Position numbers and translations under genes: made by a program. A stretch of 32,544 nt of DNA from a virus: the IMG/VR virus record IMGVR_UViG_3300035698_016908, positions 1-32,544 of that record; one strand, written 5' to 3'. Shown in pieces: positions 13,330-23,000 of the stretch; positions within the stretch are counted from its first letter, which is position 1, and every line of letters starts with the position of its first letter. A model generated the notes under the pieces. The model had not been told where the DNA came from and searched no databases. It saw nothing but the letters and a program-made list of their open reading frames with translations.

Positions 13330-15891
13330 TTATCTTAAATGATATCTGGCCTCCCTCATTACCGATCTAAGCCCAACTTTATGATGGACAACCGGACTGA
13401 ATGAGACATTTTTATTACTCACATTTCCTCCGCCTTGGAATCCTTTCCGTTGCATGGCATCAAGCGATGAAATAAGCTTTTTATTTCCGTTAACGAAACT
13501 TGCCTTTGCCACCCACTCCCCACCATGCACGACACCGGCAACCTTATTACTTGGGCCGGAAGGTGTGAATCCTCCTGCTTGGAATCCCGCAGTAGCCTCT
13601 CCTCCTCCGCCAGCGCCGGAAGCACTGGAAAGCGCCGACTGTATCCGTTCCGCTAGCGCTCTATATTTTTCATCCAATCTTGCTATAAGCTGGTCATTTA
13701 TTGCCTCGACTGCCTGCGCACCTGCTATCCACGCATTTTGAATTGCAATCTGTTCCTGTTCAACCAAGGCGATTTCAGCGTCTATCTGTTCTTGTTTAGC
13801 TAGTAACTCCTGAGCAAACTGTTTATTTCTGAAATCTGTTATTTCCTCAAGTCTAACCTCCTCGCCAGCCTCTATTGCTTCCAAAATCCCCTGCCTTTCC
13901 TCTAAAAGTTCTTTTTCTTTTTCAAAATTCTCTCTTCGTATTCTTTCCTCATCGTTGTGCTGGTCAATCTTTACTTGAACTGCATCTCTGCTCGCTCGTT
14001 CCTCTGCTTCCAATAATAAATCATTGAATATACGATTTCCAGCGGTGGCGCTAACTGTTCTTTCAACGAGTGCCTTTCTCGCTGTCTGTTCTTCACGCTT
14101 TATCCGGTCAAGAGTATCTTTCTCGGAATCTGTGATATTGGTCTGTTCTTCTAGATTCTTTCTCTCATCGGTCAATCTAACAATATCATCCGCAAGACCT
14201 TTTAGGAAATCGCTCCTTGCTCCTACTCTTTCATCTGTGAAGCTATTTTGTAATTCAGTGACCGAATTAGTCACATCCTCTATCTCCCTCCTAATGTCCC
14301 CCAAGAATTTTTTGTTTTTATCCCGTAAGCTTTCCAGTCTCTTTTCTGTGTTTTCTATTCCCTTATTCCATTTATCGTAAGATTTAGCTAAGTCATCGAT
14401 TGAATCCTCTGCCTCTTTTATTGTGCCTACCGCGCCATCAAATGCTTTTTCTGTTTTTTTAGCACCTTGGACTAGGGAATCTCCGACCTCTCCTCCTTCC
14501 TCTTTTAATCCTTTCAGAGCTTGGTCTAATTGTTCAACTGCTTCACCTGTAAGTAATTCATCCAAGCCACCCTGAGCTTTCTTAGATGCTTCATTGAAAT
14601 CAATAGCTAATTTTCCGGATGCCTTTTCAAGTGCTTTCGCAAGCCTACTATTTGGGGCAAACTTTTTGACAATATTCGTTTCCAAATCAGCAACCTGAAA
14701 TTTTGCTTTAGCTATGAAGCTCTCTACGCTGGCTCCAACCTGTTTAATTCCCCCTAGTGGATTTTTTGTTAATAGTACGAAAAAAACCGCTAATTTTTTG
14801 CTCAAATTCCCAACTGCCAAGGTTATCCTATCCCATGCGTTTTTGATTATTTCACTTTGTCCATCTGCGGTGCGGGCATATTCCCTAAATTGCTCTTGTA
14901 CAAGATTTAACTCGCCCTTATTTTCTTTTAAATTTTCATTGAATTTTTCGTTTTGAGTCGTAGCTAGTGCAATTACCAACGTGGACGCCTCTACTTCCGG
15001 AATAAGGCGCCGGAGAGCCTCAGCATCTCCGTCTACTGCATCAAATACCTCCTTGGCCACTGCGACCAATCCCTTTTCTTGGATAGCGCTTTTTCCGACA
15101 TCGATTCCGAGCTCCTTAAATCGTTTACTTGATTCGATTGTCGGAGCGGCCAAAGCATTGATAGCCCCTTTTAATTGTGTGGCCACTTGTGCCGCATTAC
15201 CTGTCACACCTGTTCCGGTTGCTAGAATGGCAAAAAACTCCTCCATCGATACGCCGGCATTTCTGGCCAAACCAGATACCCCCTGAACGGCAGTAGCTAA
15301 TTCGCCTAGTGTTGTTTGCCCTTTAACGTTGGTTTGGAGGAATAGGTTTAGGATCTTTTCGGTGTCTCCCAAATCAGTACCAAACCCCTTTATAACAGCA
15401 GTCAAACCTTTCACGGCTGTAGCGGTATCGAACGCGCCAACTTTCGCGAACGCCACGGAAGCAGTTAGGAAATCAAGTTGTTTGCTCGCCTCAATTCCAG
15501 CACTGGCCACGTCAAAAAGTCCAGACTGTAATTCTGCAAGCGAAACCGGTAGAGTTTTTGATAAATCAAGCAATTCATCACCGAGCCCTTTTAGCTCCTC
15601 TCTGGATAATTGAGTAACCGTGTTAATCCTAGCCATTTCACGCTCAAAAGCTATCGATTGTTGTGTCGCACTTTTGAAAAAGTTAAATAAGGCTCTAGCG
15701 GCAAAAACACCCGCTATGGATTTTCCAACTGTTTTAATCGTGCTATTGAAATTACCGAACGCTTTTGTCGATTTTTTTACACCCTTGTTTATTTTTTTTG
15801 TACCTCGCTTTATTTCTTCCGCCCCTTTTTTTATCCCTTCCCCCTCTATCTTAACTCCAAATACGAGATCATCTATCTTTTTATCTGCCAT
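13330..15891 (-). CDS. Tail tape measure protein, 853 aa
   Basis: Tape measure proteins set tail length and are ejected with the DNA. The N-terminus is Lys-rich, followed by a hydrophobic segment (TVGKSIAGVFAARALFNFF) and the TP901-type core (residues about 60-340: FEREMARINTVTQL, SLAELQSGLFDVASAGIEAS, GVTGNAAQVATQLKGAINAL). A second hydrophobic stretch (LAVFFVLLTKNPLGG) follows. Residues 480-730 are long charged coils. The end has the GGFTPSGPSNKVAGVVHGGEWV motif typical of the family. No peptidase or lysozyme domain is visible. At about 0.15 nm per residue the tail would be near 130 nm (inference). It overlaps the chaperone gene by 11 nt. Confidence 0.92.
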   Translation of the reverse strand: MADKKIDDLVFGVKIEGEGIKKGAEEIKRGTKKINKGVKKSTKAFGNFNSTIKTVGKSIAGVFAARALFNFFKSATQQSIAFEREMARINTVTQLSREELKGLGDELLDLSKTLPVSLAELQSGLFDVASAGIEASKQLDFLTASVAFAKVGAFDTATAVKGLTAVIKGFGTDLGDTEKILNLFLQTNVKGQTTLGELATAVQGVSGLARNAGVSMEEFFAILATGTGVTGNAAQVATQLKGAINALAAPTIESSKRFKELGIDVGKSAIQEKGLVAVAKEVFDAVDGDAEALRRLIPEVEASTLVIALATTQNEKFNENLKENKGELNLVQEQFREYARTADGQSEIIKNAWDRITLAVGNLSKKLAVFFVLLTKNPLGGIKQVGASVESFIAKAKFQVADLETNIVKKFAPNSRLAKALEKASGKLAIDFNEASKKAQGGLDELLTGEAVEQLDQALKGLKEEGGEVGDSLVQGAKKTEKAFDGAVGTIKEAEDSIDDLAKSYDKWNKGIENTEKRLESLRDKNKKFLGDIRREIEDVTNSVTELQNSFTDERVGARSDFLKGLADDIVRLTDERKNLEEQTNITDSEKDTLDRIKREEQTARKALVERTVSATAGNRIFNDLLLEAEERASRDAVQVKIDQHNDEERIRRENFEKEKELLEERQGILEAIEAGEEVRLEEITDFRNKQFAQELLAKQEQIDAEIALVEQEQIAIQNAWIAGAQAVEAINDQLIARLDEKYRALAERIQSALSSASGAGGGGEATAGFQAGGFTPSGPSNKVAGVVHGGEWVAKASFVNGNKKLISSLDAMQRKGFQGGGNVSNKNVSFSPVVHHKVGLRSVMREARYHLR

Positions 15892-16513
15892 CGGTATTAT
15901 TTTTATTTTTAAATTCTTTGGCCCTTGACTTTATAGCTTCGATCCCAGCACTTCCTAATTCCATGAGATCATCAAGCCTTTCTTTAGCATCATTCTGTTT
16001 TTGCCCTTTCTTGGATTCATTATTTATCCAATATACGAGAGCGTTAGAATAAGCATTTAGCTGTGTAAAGGTCAGATTTAAAGCGTCTTCGTGATTTAAT
16101 GCACCATTTGAATAGCGCATTAGAAACATGATTTGACGCATTATTTTAATACCGGCGGTTTTACGGGATTTTTTCTTTTTTTTCGCCGTTCCCGTTTCCT
16201 GTTTTTTAAGTATCGGATCAAATATTTTGTCGATTATCTCATCAACTTTTTCCTGAGATAATTTTTGTATATGACTCCTTTTAAATTTTTTATCTATCGA
16301 ACTTATGAATTTGACTAAAGCAATTTCTGTGTTTATTTGATTTTCTAAGCTATTTGGATCACCATCGTAATCAAAGTCTCTAATTATTTCCAGCATTTGT
16401 GAGATCGTTTTCTCCCTCCATTTTATTTTAAAGTCCTGCTTTCCGGCGGTGATATAAGCTGTATATTCTTTACCTGTAATTTTTTCAAAATCTAAGAATG
16501 TTTTTGATAGCAT
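15881..16513 (-). CDS. Tail assembly chaperone, 210 aa, with internal frameshift site
   Basis: It lies between the major tail protein and the tape measure, where siphoviruses encode the G/GT chaperones that hold the tape measure and recruit tail subunits. The N-terminal 100 residues form one domain (YITAGKQDFKIKWREKT, EIALVKFISSIDKKF); a Lys-rich linker (111-119) joins a C-terminal domain (QIMFLMRYSNGALNHEDAL). In lambda the long form needs a -1 frameshift. Here the long form is in frame, and a slippery heptamer in the linker would give a 117-residue short form. Assignment rests on position and domain layout. Confidence 0.75.
   Translation of the reverse strand: MLSKTFLDFEKITGKEYTAYITAGKQDFKIKWREKTISQMLEIIRDFDYDGDPNSLENQINTEIALVKFISSIDKKFKRSHIQKLSQEKVDEIIDKIFDPILKKQETGTAKKKKKSRKTAGIKIMRQIMFLMRYSNGALNHEDALNLTFTQLNAYSNALVYWINNESKKGQKQNDAKERLDDLMELGSAGIEAIKSRAKEFKNKNNTDGR
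16175..16181 (-). promoter_or_regulatory. Programmed -1 frameshift heptamer A AAA AAG
   Basis: In the zero frame the codons GCG AAA AAA AAG AAA AAA place A AAA AAG exactly in register. A -1 slip reads GAA AAA ATC CCG and then TAA at 16161-16163, ending the protein after 117 residues. The same heptamer makes the short gamma product in E. coli dnaX. A purine-rich AGGA-like stretch lies about 15 nt upstream; a downstream stem is weak. Confidence 0.55.
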
Positions 16514-16521
16514 ATTTTAAA

Positions 16522-16546
16522 CGGAGGGGGCCGAGGCCCCCATCCG
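16522..16546 (-). terminator. Very strong GC hairpin after the major tail gene
   Basis: GGGGGCC-GA-GGCCCCC (16526-16541) with an outer CGGA/TCCG extension fills the gap between the major tail and chaperone genes. The minus strand has only TTT after it, so it is likely a partial terminator or mRNA-end stabiliser that lowers chaperone relative to tail-tube expression. Confidence 0.6.
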
Positions 16547-16548
16547 GT

Positions 16549-17340
16549 TTAGGTTGGATTGATTTGATCTTCAATCGACCATGCTGTATTTTTGCTATTC
16601 GTGAGAGTTACTGGGAATATACCAACGTCTCCGGCTTCCTCTGTGTCGAGGAACGGAAAGACTGCGTCGGACTCAATAACTGCCCCTTCCAAGACAACAA
16701 TACGCATTTTTGTAGGATCGTCGGCGCTTGGGCCTTCGATTCGTACATATCGCTCAGTAGCTACTAGCGAGGTTCCCCCCGTGATTGTAATACTGGCGTT
16801 CGGCGTGTAGTCATAATCGATCGTAACGATTTGCGCTAATGTGGTGATATTTGTACCACCTGCAACGGTATTTAAAACAATACCATATTTTCCTTGATCG
16901 TCTACGACTAGATGATAATCGTCGTCATCTGTTAGAGCGCCGTTTGTTGCCCCAGTCACGGAATTAATCGTAATGATTGTTCCGTCGCCGTTTTGATTTT
17001 CTATTAAATAGAAATCATTAGGCACGAATGGGCTTGCGAGGGCTTGGGTTGCTCCGGCTACCGGAGTTCCTGCTGTGTTTGTTTTTGTAACCAAACCTTT
17101 GAGCAGAATCTCCATGTTGTCCATGTTACCGGCCTCTAGCCAGTCAAAAGCGACTTGGCCATTAAGACGGTTTTTCCGAACAACTGAGCCTCTATTGTCC
17201 GATAGAATGTCGATAGGATTTTGAACTCCTGTAAACACTACGTTACGGACAGCACCCAAGTCGACGCGGGAGGCGTAATCGTCTCCTACATAAACGTTGC
17301 CGTACTCTAACAAAAGAGCATCTTGATCTAAAGCACTCAT
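16549..17340 (-). CDS. Major tail (tube) protein, 263 aa
   Basis: The position between the tail-completion genes and the chaperone is diagnostic. The protein is almost all beta-strand, with a DNRGSVVRKNRLNGQVAFDW segment typical of tube proteins that start by defining a fold and a long loop. It contains an inserted acidic domain (residues about 105-190: GDGTIITINSVTGATNGA and following). It starts 16 nt after the 58-aa gene and is followed by the strong hairpin, consistent with high expression. Confidence 0.8.
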   Translation of the reverse strand: MSALDQDALLLEYGNVYVGDDYASRVDLGAVRNVVFTGVQNPIDILSDNRGSVVRKNRLNGQVAFDWLEAGNMDNMEILLKGLVTKTNTAGTPVAGATQALASPFVPNDFYLIENQNGDGTIITINSVTGATNGALTDDDDYHLVVDDQGKYGIVLNTVAGGTNITTLAQIVTIDYDYTPNASITITGGTSLVATERYVRIEGPSADDPTKMRIVVLEGAVIESDAVFPFLDTEEAGDVGIFPVTLTNSKNTAWSIEDQINPT

Positions 17341-17356
17341 AAATTGGAGTTTTTAG

Positions 17357-17533
17357 CTAAATAAAAACTTCGGGCGTGGTCTTGAGCAGGTAATCTCTAG
17401 TCACTTGGCTAACCCTGACGATGTCGCCCTCGTGATAGAATTTACCATGCACATGTCCGTTCTGCTTTAGCGTTACGGTTGGACGTTCGACCTTAGTCTC
17501 AGTCCTTGCCTTTGATTTTTTCCTTCTAGGCAT
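17357..17533 (-). CDS. Small basic tail-region protein, 58 aa
   Basis: The frame begins MPRRKKSKARTETKVERPTV and continues with a KFYHEGDIVRVSQVTRDYLL segment, a beta-hairpin then helix. It resembles the short proteins of Lys/Arg-rich start and GDxVxVs strands often found between tail-completion and tube genes, which look like small SH3-like folds. The gaps to its neighbours are 32 and 16 nt. Function unknown. Confidence 0.6.
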   Translation of the reverse strand: MPRRKKSKARTETKVERPTVTLKQNGHVHGKFYHEGDIVRVSQVTRDYLLKTTPEVFI

Positions 17534-17565
17534 TTTTGTATTGCGTTACTGCTCAATTATAGCAT

Positions 17566-17967
17566 TTATCTCAAATAGTTAAACAGAAAATCCACTGAAA
17601 CCTGTTTTTCCTTATGGTCTGGGAGGATACTGCTGTTTTTGGTTGATCTCTTTACGCTTTTTACTACCTGCGTGCTTGAGCCGGATCCAAGTGTTCCAGT
17701 AAAATTGTCTAGATTTGCACTGACGAGCGCCTCGAGCGTATCAAGTAATTGTGATTGATTAGATGGACGGAGTGAACCTATTAAATTGATTTGCCATCGT
17801 TCCGTGTAGTAATCCACCGGGTTATCAGGCTCATCGCTTATGTCGAAATAAAGAATATATGGCAGAGTCGGATTTTTTGGTGGCGCATCACGGTATACCC
17901 TAGTGCTAACAATCGCCAAGATTGAGGCATCATCGACTAACTGCTGGTAAATTGCTTGTGAATTCAT
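17566..17967 (-). CDS. Tail terminator/completion protein, 133 aa
   Basis: The sequence has the layout of the DUF3168/gpU-like family that caps the tail tube: an N-terminal helix (AIYQQLVDDASILAIV), then VYRDAPPKNPTLPYILYFDIS, where the APPxxxxPYI motif is typical, followed by strands with a WQINL segment and a C-terminal strand VSVDFLFNYL. Its ATG overlaps the upstream stop (ATGA). Confidence 0.8.
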   Translation of the reverse strand: MNSQAIYQQLVDDASILAIVSTRVYRDAPPKNPTLPYILYFDISDEPDNPVDYYTERWQINLIGSLRPSNQSQLLDTLEALVSANLDNFTGTLGSGSSTQVVKSVKRSTKNSSILPDHKEKQVSVDFLFNYLR

Positions 17968-18413
17968 GATCTTAATTTGCTTATTAGTATATCCTCCAAT
18001 TCCTTATTATCTTTCCGACTGTCGAGAGTTTTCCTAAACATTGCGGCCCCAACGCCAGCAACGTCACCAAGACCCTCTACATTGTAAGTGTAAGTCCTCC
18101 CCTTAACGCCAAACTCAACTGCTTCCGCATAAACTACGTTTGTTCCTACTGGAAACCTGACAGAATTACCCTTAGCCTCCACTTTCAATGTTTCTGTATA
18201 TTCCTGAATGGATCCTTTTAGATTTCCAGACTCTACGGGTGTTCGATCTTGTACTTGAGTTACCAAAGTCGATTGCATTTCACTACCAGCCTCAAGCATT
18301 CTTTCTATTATCTCTTTTTCAGTTTTATCCACCGACTTTATGATTTGTTCTAAATTCAGTAAAACAAGAGATTGGTCTGGCCTGAATTTTCTCGCGATTC
18401 TAAGTAGGCTCAT
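17964..18413 (-). CDS. HK97 gp10-like tail-component protein, 149 aa
   Basis: The family marker RTPVESGNLKGSI is present near residues 60-72 as DRTPVESGNLKGSIQEY, preceded by a long helix (EKEIIERMLEAGSEMQ) and followed by NVVYAEAVEFGVKGRTY, matching the YAxxVEFG motif. The ending PMFRKTL-type pattern is also seen (AAMFRKTLDS). These proteins act at the head-tail junction or in tail completion. It overlaps both neighbours. Confidence 0.85.
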   Translation of the reverse strand: MSLLRIARKFRPDQSLVLLNLEQIIKSVDKTEKEIIERMLEAGSEMQSTLVTQVQDRTPVESGNLKGSIQEYTETLKVEAKGNSVRFPVGTNVVYAEAVEFGVKGRTYTYNVEGLGDVAGVGAAMFRKTLDSRKDNKELEDILISKLRS

Positions 18414-18735
18414 TGATTGATAAAAATAATTCGTAATGGTGAACGCCGACCGAGTTCTGGGCCTCTTTCACATGATCTATAATGTAAGTTTTAGATCCAT
18501 GGATTAAAAACATTCCATCCTCTACTCCTGAATTTTCAGGTAATATGAATGCCTTTTTTATGACGTTTGAATATTGCTCTTTACTTTCAACAAAACGCCT
18601 ATCCTGATAACTCAGTTCTGCGATTCTGGAAACGATATTCTCGTATAGATTTACAGGTGTCTGGGCTACATCTCCCGATGTATTCGCCTCAGTAAGAGAC
18701 TGAATTGTGACCGTGTCTATCAAGAGATGTTTCAT
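18400..18735 (-). CDS. Head closure/stopper protein, 111 aa
   Basis: This is the usual second connector (SPP1 gp16 / Phage_H_T_join type): a start with VTIQSLTEANTSGD, an IVSRIAELSYQDRR strand-loop segment, and YIIDHVKEAQNSVGVHHYEL, where the strand followed by HHYEL is typical of the family end. These rings close the portal channel after packaging. It overlaps the adaptor gene by 4 nt and the gp10-like gene by 14 nt. Confidence 0.75.
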   Translation of the reverse strand: MKHLLIDTVTIQSLTEANTSGDVAQTPVNLYENIVSRIAELSYQDRRFVESKEQYSNVIKKAFILPENSGVEDGMFLIHGSKTYIIDHVKEAQNSVGVHHYELFLSINEPT

Positions 18736-19259
18736 TTGTTGTTTTTTATGAATCTTTGGCGAGAATTTAATGCCCCATCAACCGGATAGACTGATCCACC
18801 GCCAACTGACGGAGGTGAAATTTGAACAGATTTTCTCCTGAATCTCAGTAGGAGTTGTTTTGCCTCGGGTGGAATGAGATCAAGGCCATTCAATTCGCTT
18901 GATGACTTATCCCGTGAATAACTGTAATCAGCAATCTTTTCACTTTTCATAGCGTTATCTTTCGGCGCCTTAGTTTCTCCATCGAGGGAAAGTGATTCAG
19001 TTATTCTAATACTCGCGATCTTTACCTCTTCCGGAATTGCCGAATCTCCATCCGTATCAATATCTACATCGCGCGGGAATTGGCGTGTTTGTGTTTCATC
19101 ATATTTGCACTGGCGCCCCACATAGTTATCAACAAAATACTCAGTCCTTTTTGCTAATTTATCGTAGTCCGCCTCGGATATTGAGGCGAGAGAGGCTACG
19201 ATTGTTTCATCTTTGAATTCTACCCATGTGACGTATGTCGGGGTGTAAGAAAAGGCCAT
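18732..19259 (-). CDS. Head-tail adaptor (DnaT-like/gp6-type), 175 aa
   Basis: The first 100 residues are mostly helical, with TYVTWVEFKDETIVASLAS, a TEYFVDNYVGRQCKYD helix, a QFPRD motif, and IPEEVKIASIRITESL, the W...FPR...IPxxVxxA pattern of adaptors that sit under the portal. It starts the head-tail connector set. The C-terminal 40 residues are Ser/Gly-rich and probably flexible. It begins one nucleotide after the exported 164-aa protein. Confidence 0.75.
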   Translation of the reverse strand: MAFSYTPTYVTWVEFKDETIVASLASISEADYDKLAKRTEYFVDNYVGRQCKYDETQTRQFPRDVDIDTDGDSAIPEEVKIASIRITESLSLDGETKAPKDNAMKSEKIADYSYSRDKSSSELNGLDLIPPEAKQLLLRFRRKSVQISPPSVGGGSVYPVDGALNSRQRFIKNNK

Positions 19260-19260
19260 A

Positions 19261-19755
19261 CTAATTTGTTAAAAGTGTTAAAATATCTATCGGCTTATTG
19301 AGTATTTTTATTTTATTTCTAGCCTTTTTCACTGTTAAATAAGCCGAATAGAGATATAAATCATTAACAGTAATGACATTATTTTTAAAGTATTTTTCCA
19401 CTTCCTTAAAATGATCCTCGCTGTCTACCATCATTTTTTTATGGAGCTTTGTGTGGACTGGATGAATATCTTTATCTTTAATTTTTGTATTGAGTTCGCT
19501 TTTTATGTTCTCAAAATGATTCAAGTCATCTTCCGAAATTGCTACCTGATATTCATAATCAAATTCTCTATTCTTATTTTCCCTCAAATCTTTTAGGAAT
19601 TCTACTTTTGATTCTGACTTTTTTTCTTCACTGATACAATAATTTTCTTCTTTAAGCTCGAATTCAAATCCGTCACAATTTTGCCCTACATTAATCAACG
19701 TGGCGATTCCAGCTATTACTAAGGCCGATAATCCTGCCTTGCTTATTAGTTTCAT
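19261..19755 (-). CDS. Exported or membrane-anchored helical protein, 164 aa
   Basis: A Sec-type start is seen: MKLISKAGLSALVIAGIATLI, with basic residues then a hydrophobic core. Two Cys (residues 27 and 42, NCDG and NYC) follow and could form a disulfide outside the cell. The rest is charged coil (SELNTKIKDKDIHPVHTKLH). Such a protein is unexpected directly before the adaptor gene. It may be an accessory moron, for example for host-surface modification. No family recognised. Confidence 0.7.
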   Translation of the reverse strand: MKLISKAGLSALVIAGIATLINVGQNCDGFEFELKEENYCISEEKKSESKVEFLKDLRENKNREFDYEYQVAISEDDLNHFENIKSELNTKIKDKDIHPVHTKLHKKMMVDSEDHFKEVEKYFKNNVITVNDLYLYSAYLTVKKARNKIKILNKPIDILTLLTN

Positions 19756-19797
19756 AATTATTTGTTAGCGAAAACAACCATTTATAACCTATTTTTA

Positions 19798-19986
19798 TTA
19801 ACTGGTATTAGCCGAAGCGGCAGTTACTGCCAACGCTGCTCCACTTGGAGTTTCGTAATAATCTCTACCATTTTTTACTGCACCAGCTGAATAGTTTACA
19901 TCCATATCAGGTGTGCCAGTTTCGGTAAGATAGAGTCCACTTTCTACCCTCGTACTACTGGAATTTGCTTTCGCTACGTAAGTCAT
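19798..19986 (-). CDS. Small hypothetical protein, 62 aa
   Basis: It begins MTYVAKANSSSTRVESGLYL and is Ser/Thr/Ala-rich with an Ala-rich end. No membrane segment or known motif is seen. It lies between the 35-aa membrane peptide and the 164-aa exported protein, with 2 nt from the former. Coding is supported by tiling only. Confidence 0.5.
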   Translation of the reverse strand: MTYVAKANSSSTRVESGLYLTETGTPDMDVNYSAGAVKNGRDYYETPSGAALAVTAASANTS

Positions 19987-19987
19987 A

Positions 19988-20095
19988 TTAATTTAAGTTA
20001 ATTATTAGTATAGATGATATTGCAATGAAATAGATACGCTTTCTCCACCACCGATTGTTGCTACCTAATTCTGGATATGTTGTTATGTATGTCAT
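19988..20095 (-). CDS. Tiny membrane peptide, 35 aa
   Basis: It begins MTYITTYPELGSNNRWWRKR and ends with a hydrophobic segment (IYFIAISSILIINLN). It starts 5 nt after the stop of the 1299-aa gene and ends 2 nt before the 62-aa gene, so it tiles the operon exactly. The N-terminal MTYI resembles the MTYV of the next gene, possibly an old duplication of a start region. It is too short for family assignment. Confidence 0.4.
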   Translation of the reverse strand: MTYITTYPELGSNNRWWRKRIYFIAISSILIINLN

Positions 20096-20099
20096 GTAA

Positions 20100-23000
20100 T
20101 TAAATTATGAATAAGTTTCCACCTCTAGCAATAAGTGTTATTGAATCGTAGTTACCTGTAATGGTAGCTGTAGCTGCTCCGTCAATCGTTTCTGCTCCTT
20201 CTGTTGTAATTGTGATTGTCTGAGCTGCCGCATTACCACCTTCGTCTTTAATTATGAAGATTCTACCGTCAACGGCAATGTCTGCTGATTGAATCTCAAT
20301 AGTATCAGCTCCAACCGTATCACAACCGAAGTATAGTGACTCTGCATCACTGTCTGTAGCTGCTCCAACTGCTTCAGTAGGAAATACTAGACCACTTAAT
20401 ATCTTTACTGATCCGTTTACTCCACCACCAGATTGAGTACCACCAGCCAATGTTACATCTCCACCGTCTTGTGCTGAACCTCCAGTTATAGCTGTACCAC
20501 CTATTAGACTTACATCAAATCCGTCACCAGGGGCAACTGCTATTGCTGTAATATCATTATCAGCATTTACTGTTATGAAGTCGTAAAGCCATTCAGCAGA
20601 TATGTTTAAGGATGCAAACGCCGCCAAGGCCGCTGAACCATCTGTATTTCTTGTATCAGCCGCAACACCTACTAAGAATGTATTAGCCGCATCTGAACTT
20701 GAAGGGTCAACTGTAAATGAGCCAGCTGCACCGAAGTTACTTGCTGTTGTCAATCCTTCTGAATTGAATGTAGAAGTAAGTGTACTTGCGTTTAAGTTTC
20801 CAGCATAAGAACCCTCTACGTTTAGCGAATTTGCACCAGTTACATCTGGGTTGCCACTAGACCCATGCTCGATATTCATTGTATCAGTAGTCGGGGCGGT
20901 TAAATCATTCACTGTTAATTTACCTGTTATGGTTGTTAATCCATCACTATCAATTGTCATTCTACTAATTGAAGTTGCAGTACTATTTGGAGTAGTAAAA
21001 AAATCCAATTTAGTACCTTGGTTTGTTGCACTCCAAGCCTCAGTAGCATAACCATTTATTGAAGCACGTCCAATAAAACTAGAACCGCTATACCCAGCAA
21101 ACTGTATTCCACCTAATTGGTCGCCTGATTGAGTTGCTGCTGGACTTACTTCTGTACCTCTTGCCTTTCTAAGCTGCATATATGGATAATGATCTGTTGC
21201 TGTATTTTTATATGCTGTAATAAAATTACCAGTATATTCATCTTCCCCTGATATTTCTAAATTAACATCAGGACTATCTGTTCCTATACCTACTTTACCG
21301 TCTTCTCCGATTAACATTCTTTGCTCTATTGAAGTACTTCCGTCTGGAACGGTATAAAAAGCTAAATCAGTTCCATGCGCTATGTCCGTGAAATTTTCAG
21401 AAGCTATTATTTTCATGCCAGCTCCATCAAGCGCAAACCCTGTTGCTCCGTATCCTGAACCAAGCAAAGATAGTAGGGTATCACCTGATTGTGACGCTGT
21501 TGGTAAAGCTAAAGTACCTCTCGCATATGCTCCAGCAATGACAGGAGAATAAGCACCAGAAGCACTATTTTCGTATGAAACCATTGATAATATATTTGTG
21601 TCATTATCCTTAACAATCTGCAAAGGTGTTTGCGGACTATCCGTTCCAATTCCAATTTTCCCTCCAAAAATAGCATCATCATCGGAATAAACTTGCGTGT
21701 CTGTATCGGTATAATTTATCCAACCACTCTCTGTAATTACATCATCACCATTACTCAATGTAGTTTCTGTTAAGATGGTTCCGCCATTCTCCGCATGATT
21801 AATATAATCAATAACACTGATTGTATCCCAAGCAGAAGCAACGGCTCGTGCGCCAGCCTTACCATTCATATAAAAGACATGATGGACATTGCTTGCATTA
21901 TTCCCTGACCCGTATCTGGCAATCATATAAGCATTTTCCTCACCATACAGTGCTTTATCAGCATTTAAAAGTGTGGAGCTCATCACTGAAACGAAAGATG
22001 AACCAAGCGCTTTAATACAAGAATTATTCGTGTGGTCAATAGCATCAATCATACTTTGTGACGAGCTAAAATAAGAAGCTTGTGTTACAAATACCGCATA
22101 ATTTACATCTGCCTTTACCCTAGCCCCCCAAGATATAACACGTCCCCCACTGGTAATATACATCCCGTAGGCTGGGCTTCCGCCAGAGGTATTAAATACA
22201 TTTATTCCTTGGAGCCACGCGTAGGACTCGCCAAATCTTAAAATACTTGTGCTTGGAGCTGTCGTAGCGTCCAAAGTAATTCCTTGTAGAATAAATAGCG
22301 GACTTCCTGTTGTGTTTGAAACAACATTTAGTGCTGGCTCAGCTCCTTGAGATTTTATAATTACGCCAGGCGTAACAATGTCGAACTCTGTACCTGCTCC
22401 ATAGCCTCCTGAACTTGGCCGATACTCAACTGTCAAAGTGTCTGCCGTGTTGCTCTTGATCATGGCAAAATCTTCGATATCAGACCAAACGGCTGTCTTG
22501 TCTGTATACGCAGTACCTCCGGTAATATTAGCCATTTTGTCTGCAAACTCATTGATAGTCCACCCCGCGCCGGTTAACACAATTGTTGTTTGGCTTCCAC
22601 CCGTCGCGGTTAAACCGCTTTCTAATACTGTAAGCTCTCCATCAATCGCCATTACTGTCTCATCACTGTCACCGGATAGAACAGATAAAACGGTTTCCTC
22701 TTCATAAGTACCGGACGCTATATGTACGACGGTTTGATTTTCAATAAAATCCGGCACCTCGCTAAAACCCTTATTAATTGTCAGACACGGATTCCCGACC
22801 CTACAATCATTACTATCACTCCCGGTCGCGGCATCAACATAAATATCTAAAGTAGAAGTATTTTTGTTTAATGCCGATCCCCAGCTACCAAAATTAAAAT
22901 CCGAGGCTGTCATTTCTCCCGTAGTAGTCAAATTTGCACTTCCAAAGTCCCACGTTCCAGCCGGATCATTAAATATGATATCACCCTCATGTCCCCTGAG

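Noticed and set aside
13454-15928. Long plus-strand frames opposite the tape measure gene.
   Set aside because: Low-complexity Ser/Phe/Leu-rich antisense products of the Lys/Glu/Ala-rich coils.
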